Below are positions 59,321 through 64,000 of a stretch of 64,000 bases of DNA, piece after piece (within the stretch, counting starts at the first letter, position 1; each line of letters starts with the position of its first letter). This DNA comes from Phyllobacterium zundukense (GTDB lineage: Bacteria > Pseudomonadota > Alphaproteobacteria > Rhizobiales > Rhizobiaceae): NCBI RefSeq assembly GCF_002764115.1, contig NZ_CP017940.1, positions 124,001 to 188,000 on the forward strand. The letters are read 5' to 3'. Under the pieces are notes generated by a model, which did no database searches, had not been told where the DNA came from, and saw only the letters and a list, made by a program, of their open reading frames with translations. Position numbers and translations under genes: made by a program.

Positions 59321-59385
59321 GATTTTCTGCGCTTCCGGTGCTCATGGACCCAAAAGTCCACCGCGCTCCGGTTCTCGAAAACCAC
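59321..59385. repeat. Palindromic intergenic element between gap and pgk
   Basis: The two halves are GCGCTTCCGGTGCTC at 59330-59344 and GCGCTCCGGTTCTC at 59363-59376, around a small hairpin TGGAC-CCAAAA-GTCCA (59345-59360). The pattern resembles a dispersed element I recall from rhizobial intergenic regions. No coding potential. Confidence 0.5.
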
Positions 59386-59440
59386 ACCAGCTGACTCATC
59401 AGACTGAATTCCTCATAAGGTCTCGCGGCGATCCAATTTC

Positions 59441-59473
59441 GATGGCGGGTCGACAACACCCGCCATTTTTGTT
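59441..59473 (+). terminator. Terminator between gap and pgk
   Basis: GATGGCGGGT pairs with ACCCGCCAT around a CGACAAC loop, followed by TTTTTG. It lies about 160 bases after the gap stop and suggests pgk has its own promoter. Confidence 0.8.
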
Positions 59474-59541
59474 TGTGATAGAATATCCGGACCATCTGGC
59501 TTGCTGGCCGATGTGTACCATTTCAAATGAGGGTGATGACG

Positions 59542-60735
59542 ATGCCAGCTTTCAAGACGCTCGATGATGTCGATGTTGCGGGAAAACGCGTTCTGGTACG
59601 CGTTGACCTGAATGTTCCCGTTGCCGATGGCGTGGTGACCGACGCAACCCGCATCGAACGAGTGGCGCCAACCATCCTTGAATTGTCCGACAAAGGTGCG
59701 AAGGTGATCCTGCTGGCGCATTTCGGCCGTCCCAAGGATGGACCTACGGCGGAGTTTTCCTTGAAGCCTATTGCCCATGCGGTCTCAAAGGTGATCAACC
59801 GGAATGTGCATTTTGCCGAAGACAGCATTGGCGAGAAGGCGGCGGCGGCGGTTGCGAAGCTGAACAACGGCGACATCCTCCTTTTGGAAAACACCCGCTT
59901 CTACAAGGGCGAAGAGAAGAACGATCCGGTCTATGTGGCGGCCTTGGCGGCCAACGGTGACATGTATGTCAATGACGCGTTCTCCGCTGCCCATCGCGCC
60001 CACGCCTCGACCGAGGGACTGGCTCGCGTGCTGCCAGCCCATGCCGGCCGCACCATGCAGGCTGAATTGCTGGCTTTGGAAAAGGGCCTTGGCAATCCGG
60101 AGCGCCCTGTCGTTGCTATTGTTGGTGGCGCAAAGGTTTCTTCCAAGCTAGATCTTCTCGGCAATCTGGTTCAAAAGGTCGATGCGCTGGTGATCGGCGG
60201 TGGCATGGCCAATACGTTCCTTGCTGCCCAGGGCGTCAAGGTCGGCAAATCGCTGTGCGAACATGACCTCGCCGCGACTGCCCGCGAAATCATGGCCAAG
60301 GCCAACGCTGCCAATTGCACCATCATCCTGCCCGTCGATGCGATCGTTGCCTGGCATTTCGAGGCCAATGCGCCGCATCGTGCCTATGGTCTCGATGCCA
60401 TACCGGACGACGGAATGATCCTCGATGTGGGTCCGCAATCGATCGAACGGATCAAGGGCGCGATCGACGATGCATCGACGCTGGTCTGGAACGGGCCGCT
60501 TGGCGCCTTCGAACTGCACCCTTTCGATCAGGCGACTGTTGCTGCCGCGCGCCATGTAGCGGCACGGACCAAGGCCGGGCATCTCGTCTCGGTTGCGGGC
60601 GGCGGCGACACGGTTGCGGCGCTCAATCATGCCGGCGTGGCCGACGATTTCAGCTACGTGTCGACCGCAGGCGGGGCTTTTCTGGAATGGATGGAAGGCA
60701 AGCCATTGCCGGGTGTCGATGTCCTGAAACGATAA
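59542..60735 (+). CDS. pgk: Phosphoglycerate kinase
   Basis: Transfers phosphate between 1,3-bisphosphoglycerate and ADP. 397 residues from ATG 59542 ([20 protein letters not shown]); ATG 59527 would add 5 residues and is less likely. Substrate motif RVDLNVP near residue 21, FGRPKDGPT, and the nucleotide-site GGGDTVAAL close to the C-terminus. Last of the tkt-gap-pgk group, and convergent with the type I secretion adaptor gene 40 bases later. Confidence 0.96.
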   Translation: MPAFKTLDDVDVAGKRVLVRVDLNVPVADGVVTDATRIERVAPTILELSDKGAKVILLAHFGRPKDGPTAEFSLKPIAHAVSKVINRNVHFAEDSIGEKAAAAVAKLNNGDILLLENTRFYKGEEKNDPVYVAALAANGDMYVNDAFSAAHRAHASTEGLARVLPAHAGRTMQAELLALEKGLGNPERPVVAIVGGAKVSSKLDLLGNLVQKVDALVIGGGMANTFLAAQGVKVGKSLCEHDLAATAREIMAKANAANCTIILPVDAIVAWHFEANAPHRAYGLDAIPDDGMILDVGPQSIERIKGAIDDASTLVWNGPLGAFELHPFDQATVAAARHVAARTKAGHLVSVAGGGDTVAALNHAGVADDFSYVSTAGGAFLEWMEGKPLPGVDVLKR

Positions 60736-60746
60736 GAGGCAGGCTT

Positions 60747-60772
60747 TTGATCCGCCCGCGGTGGATCAAGGT
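60747..60772. terminator. Hairpin between converging pgk and secretion adaptor genes
   Basis: TTGATCC and GGATCAA arms around GCCCGCGGT, with a T-rich tail on one side and the converging gene on the other. Weak as a terminator; assignment is tentative. Confidence 0.45.
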
Positions 60773-60775
60773 CTT

Positions 60776-62272
60776 TCACCGTTCCTTCATGGCTTCTGAC
60801 GAAATCTCTGCCAGCGGCGAAAACAGATATTCAAGAATGCGGCGTTTGCCAGTTTTCACCTCGATGGTCACCGCCATTCCAGGTGAGAGCGGCATGGCCT
60901 TGCCGTCGACATTGATGGAGCTCTTGTCGGGGGAAATCGTCACCGGGAAGACCAGATTCTGCACGCGCTGCACGCGCTGCACGTTGCCAGTGGGGATAAT
61001 GCTTTGCAGTTCCTTCGCAGCTGCCGCTTCCAGCTGCTGCGCGTCGGGTTCGGGGATGGCATCGGTGGCAACGCGGGTGACCTCGCCTTCGACGACACCG
61101 AAGCGGGTGAATGGAAAGGCTTCGACCTTGATCACCGCCCTTTGCCTGGCGGCGACAAAGCCGATATCGCGGTTGGGGAGGTAGGCTTCGACTTCGAGCG
61201 TCCCGTTGGCCGGAACGATACGCATCAGCTCCGTGCCCGGAGAGACCACCTGGCCGATCGTGGTGATGGCCGACGCCTGGACAATGCCGTCAGTTGGACT
61301 GATGATCGTCATGGAACTGCGACGCTTTCCCGCCTTGATCACCTGTTGTTCGAGATCGTCGACCCGGCGCGCTGCTTCCGACAATTTCTCGACATTATCG
61401 GCGAGGAAATTATCCACCAGCTTTGCCGCCTCGCTTGTTGTGACATCAAAGGCAGCGTGGGCCTGGGTGAGTTGGCCGGTCTGTGTCGCCAGCGTGGCGG
61501 CAGCCGACTGCTGCGACTCCATGGCGTCGATGACCTGCGCCCGTGATCCGGCTTCCGAAGCGATCAGCTCCGAGCGCATGGAAACGCGTTCGGTAAGCGT
61601 TGAGACTAAAATCTGCTGGGCAGCGATGGTTTCAATGAGTCCGTCGATCTCGCTCTGGCGCTGTTTGCGTTGCGCATCAAGATTGCCGAGTGAAGATCGC
61701 AGTTGCGAAATATCCGCCTTGTAAACCAGTTTCTCGCGCTGGCGAATGGCCCCGGGGATATCATCGGGGAAGACCGGGCTTTGATTGGTGACCTGGCCCT
61801 CGGCGCTCCAGATCTTCTGCTTTTGCCAGTCGGCGACCGTCGAAAGTATGGCGTTGCGGCGCACGATTTCGGCGCGGTACGCCTGCAGGCCGGCAATATA
61901 ACCATTCTCCTCCGCGCGAATTTCAGTGTCATCGAGCTCGACGAGAATGTCACCGGCCTTGACCGCCATGCCATTATGGACCGGAACGGACCTGGTCTTT
62001 CCCATCCCGAGAGACTGGACCACCTTGACGCGGCCGACAGGCTGGATCTTGCCCTGCGCCGTGGAGACGATGTCGAAAGTGCCGAGCCAGGTCCAGACCA
62101 GCGTGCCCGTCGCCAGAATGCAGATAAACCAGATGAAGGCAGTCCTTATCGGCGAAGCAGGTGTTTCGAGAATTTCGAGCGCGGCGGGCAGGAACTCATT
62201 GTCGGCCCGCGGGCGCTTAGAGGGCTCTGCCTTGGCTCCCGGTGATTTCGGTGGGGTATTTTGAACGTTCAT
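60776..62272 (-). CDS. HlyD-family type I secretion adaptor
   Basis: Membrane fusion protein of a type I protein secretion system. 498 residues from ATG 62272; an upstream ATG at 62299 lies in the exporter frame. One membrane segment at about residues 43-63 ([16 protein letters not shown]), a barrel-sandwich hybrid ([17 protein letters not shown]), long coiled-coil hairpin (about 150-330), and C-terminal beta-barrel. The ATG overlaps the stop of the exporter gene (ATGA), so they are co-translated. The outer-membrane partner and exported protein are not in view. Confidence 0.9.
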   Translation of the reverse strand: MNVQNTPPKSPGAKAEPSKRPRADNEFLPAALEILETPASPIRTAFIWFICILATGTLVWTWLGTFDIVSTAQGKIQPVGRVKVVQSLGMGKTRSVPVHNGMAVKAGDILVELDDTEIRAEENGYIAGLQAYRAEIVRRNAILSTVADWQKQKIWSAEGQVTNQSPVFPDDIPGAIRQREKLVYKADISQLRSSLGNLDAQRKQRQSEIDGLIETIAAQQILVSTLTERVSMRSELIASEAGSRAQVIDAMESQQSAAATLATQTGQLTQAHAAFDVTTSEAAKLVDNFLADNVEKLSEAARRVDDLEQQVIKAGKRRSSMTIISPTDGIVQASAITTIGQVVSPGTELMRIVPANGTLEVEAYLPNRDIGFVAARQRAVIKVEAFPFTRFGVVEGEVTRVATDAIPEPDAQQLEAAAAKELQSIIPTGNVQRVQRVQNLVFPVTISPDKSSINVDGKAMPLSPGMAVTIEVKTGKRRILEYLFSPLAEISSEAMKER

Positions 62273-64000
62273 TGTTGCGAACCCGACTGAAGTTTCCACA
62301 GATGGGCGTAGAGGCCGCCCTCACGTTCGAGCAACGTCTCGTGCGTTCCCTCCTCGACGATCCTCCCGTCCTTCATGCCGATGATGCGGTTGCAGTGACG
62401 CACGGTCGCAAGGCGGTGGGCGATGATGATAACGGTCCGCCCCCGCACGATCTCGCGCATACTGGCAAGGATGATCCGCTCGCTCTCATAATCGAGCGCA
62501 CTGGTCGCTTCATCCAGAATGAGGATCGGTGGATTGGTCGCGAGCGCCCGCGCAATCGCCAGACGCTGGCGCTGGCCGCCGGAAAGATTGGCGCCGCGCT
62601 CCTCGATCAGCGTATCGTAACCGCGCGGCAGTTGGCGATAAATTCATCGGCGCCTGAAAGGCGCGCCATGACCATCGCGCCTTCGCGCGACATTCCCGGA
62701 GCTGCCAGCACAATATTGTCGTGGATCGTGCGGTTGAACAGCATGTTTTCCTGGAGGACGACGCCGATCGAGGACCGCAGCCAGGCCGGATCGATCTGGG
62801 CGATATCCTGCCCGTCGATAAATACCTGGCCATCATTGGGACTGTAAAAGCGCTGGACGAGTTTGGTCAGTGTGGATTTGCCCGAACCGGAGGGGCCGAC
62901 GATGCCGATGACTTCGCCGGGTTTGACGGAAAAACGAATATCCCTGAGAACATCCTGGCCGTGCGGTGAATAGCGGAACGTGACCTGCTTGAACTGAATG
63001 GCACCCTTGGGGGGAGGTAGAGACATCGCGATGGCCGGCCTCGGCTCCTGGGGAGCGTTGAGAATATCGGCGAGCCTGGCGATCGATACCTGGACCTGCT
63101 GAAAATCCTGCCAGAGCTGCGACAGGCGCAGGATGGGCTGCGACACCTGGCCGGCGATCATATTGAATGCGACCAGGGCACCGACGGTCAATTCGCCATT
63201 GATGACGGCCTGGGCGCCAAACAGCAGAAGTGCGGCGCTGGTGATCTTGCTGATATATTGAATGAAATTCTGCCCCTTGGCAGCAAGCATCGTCGCTGCA
63301 AACGAAGCGCGGACATAGGCGGCGAGGCGCTCTTCCCATTCGGCGGCGACAACGGGTTCCACGGCGGAGGCTTTCAGCGTCTGCACGCCAACGACGGTCT
63401 CCACCAGCAATTGCTGGGAGAATGCGCCACGATCGAACTTTTCGTCGATCCGCTCTTTCAAAAAGGGGCGGATGAAAAAGCCGATGGCAAGATAGAAGGG
63501 AATGGAAGCCACGACGATCCAGGCGAGTTTTGTCGAGTAACAAAACAGGACGAAGATGAAGACGATGGTGAAAAGGAAATCAAGACCGGAAAACAGCCCT
63601 TGCCCGGTCAGAAAATTGCGGATGGTCTCGAGTTCGCGCATGCGTGCCACGGTCTGGCCGGCGGCGCGCGTTTCAAAATAACTGAGCGGCAGATTGAGCA
63701 GGTGGCGGAACAGCCGGCGCCCGAGTTCCACATCTATACGGTTAGTGGTGTGCGACAGCGCATAGGTTCGCAGATATTGCAGGAACACATCGAAAAGGCC
63801 GATCGCCGCAAGACCGATGACAAGCACGATCAAGGTCGAGTAGCTGCGATGCGCCAAAACCTTGTCCACTACGACCTGAAAGAACAGGGGGGTGACCAGC
63901 GCAAACAGCTGCACGAACAACGATGCAAGCAGCACATGGCCGAATGCCTTGCGATAACGCCAGATCGATGGCAGGAACCAGCGGAAGCCAAAGCTCTCCC
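62269..64000 (-). pseudogene. Type I secretion ABC exporter (HlyB-like) with one-base deletion, 5' end beyond window
   Basis: HlyB-type permease-ATPase. The frame is open from the right edge of the window; visible membrane segments include FVQLFALVTPLFFQVV. Walker [10 protein letters not shown] is intact, but after DEFIAN the frame shifts and stops at 62607. In the next frame the expected sequence continues as [31 protein letters not shown] and [11 protein letters not shown] to a stop at 62269. A single missing C in the AACCTGCCG context (near 62630) explains it. As given, the protein would lose the ABC signature and Walker B. Either a real recent mutation or a sequencing error. Confidence 0.88.

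Overview
The window reads as chromosomal DNA of an alphaproteobacterium of the order Hyphomicrobiales (Rhizobiales), most like the Brucella/Ochrobactrum/Phyllobacterium group. The basis is gene content and order: proBA-nadD-rsfS-rlmH, a hydroxyproline-epimerase cluster, livHMGF with two binding proteins beside pyruvate carboxylase, phaR next to phaAB, a SUV3-like helicase followed by S4 protein, fdxA and carD, and zapA near tkt-gap-pgk. This is inference from recalled family traits; no database search was made. I recognise no rRNA, tRNA, CRISPR array, insertion sequence or prophage.

Layout. 1-3.9 kb: proline synthesis (proB, 5' end cut off by the window, and proA), nadD, rsfS, rlmH. 4-7.7 kb: a MacAB-type efflux pair and a small DUF3011-like secreted protein. 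7.8-10.3 kb: a LysR regulator divergent from methylmalonate-semialdehyde dehydrogenase. 10.6-14.8 kb: 4-hydroxyproline catabolism (GntR regulator, deaminase, D-amino-acid oxidoreductase, epimerase). 15-22.5 kb: a branched-chain amino acid ABC importer whose LivG carries an unusual C-terminal helix-hairpin-helix extension, a small membrane protein and two near-identical tandem binding proteins. 22.6-26.1 kb: pyruvate carboxylase. 26.3-30.3 kb: a DeoR regulator, an MFS transporter, and a patatin-like hydrolase coupled to 3-hydroxybutyrate dehydrogenase. 30.4-34.4 kb: ispG, a farnesyl-diphosphate-type synthase, mtgA, rpmF and a membrane protein. 34.4-36.9 kb: an ECF42-like sigma factor with a frameshifted YCII/DGPF partner, a cupin and a GlcG/HbpS protein. 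37-39.9 kb: phaR, phaA, phaB. 39.9-45.7 kb: a 670-base regulatory-looking gap packed with GANTC sites, then the helicase, S4 protein, ferredoxin and CarD. 45.7-52.4 kb: an M48 lipoprotein protease, the thiBPQ thiamine importer under a TPP riboswitch, a gene-free kilobase with a 41-base inverted repeat and dense hairpins, and thiamine pyrophosphokinase. 52.5-60.7 kb: two tandem glycine-zipper lipoproteins, an ABC-F ATPase, zapA, a DUF4164-like protein and tkt-gap-pgk. 60.8-64 kb: a type I secretion adaptor and its ABC exporter, the latter broken by a one-base deletion.

Metabolic themes are amino-acid uptake and breakdown feeding central carbon metabolism (hydroxyproline, branched-chain amino acids and valine degradation through MmsA, with anaplerosis by PYC) and polyhydroxybutyrate turnover (phaAB/phaR for synthesis and control; bdhA and possibly the patatin protein for use).

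The most interesting unexplained signal is the gap at 39882-40550: ten GANTC sites (the CcrM methylation target) within 433 bases, including two copies of a 24-base repeat in which paired GATTC sites lie 11 bases apart. Also notable are the structured segment at 51015-51350, the perfect 41-base inverted repeat, the LivG fusion and two single-base frameshifts.
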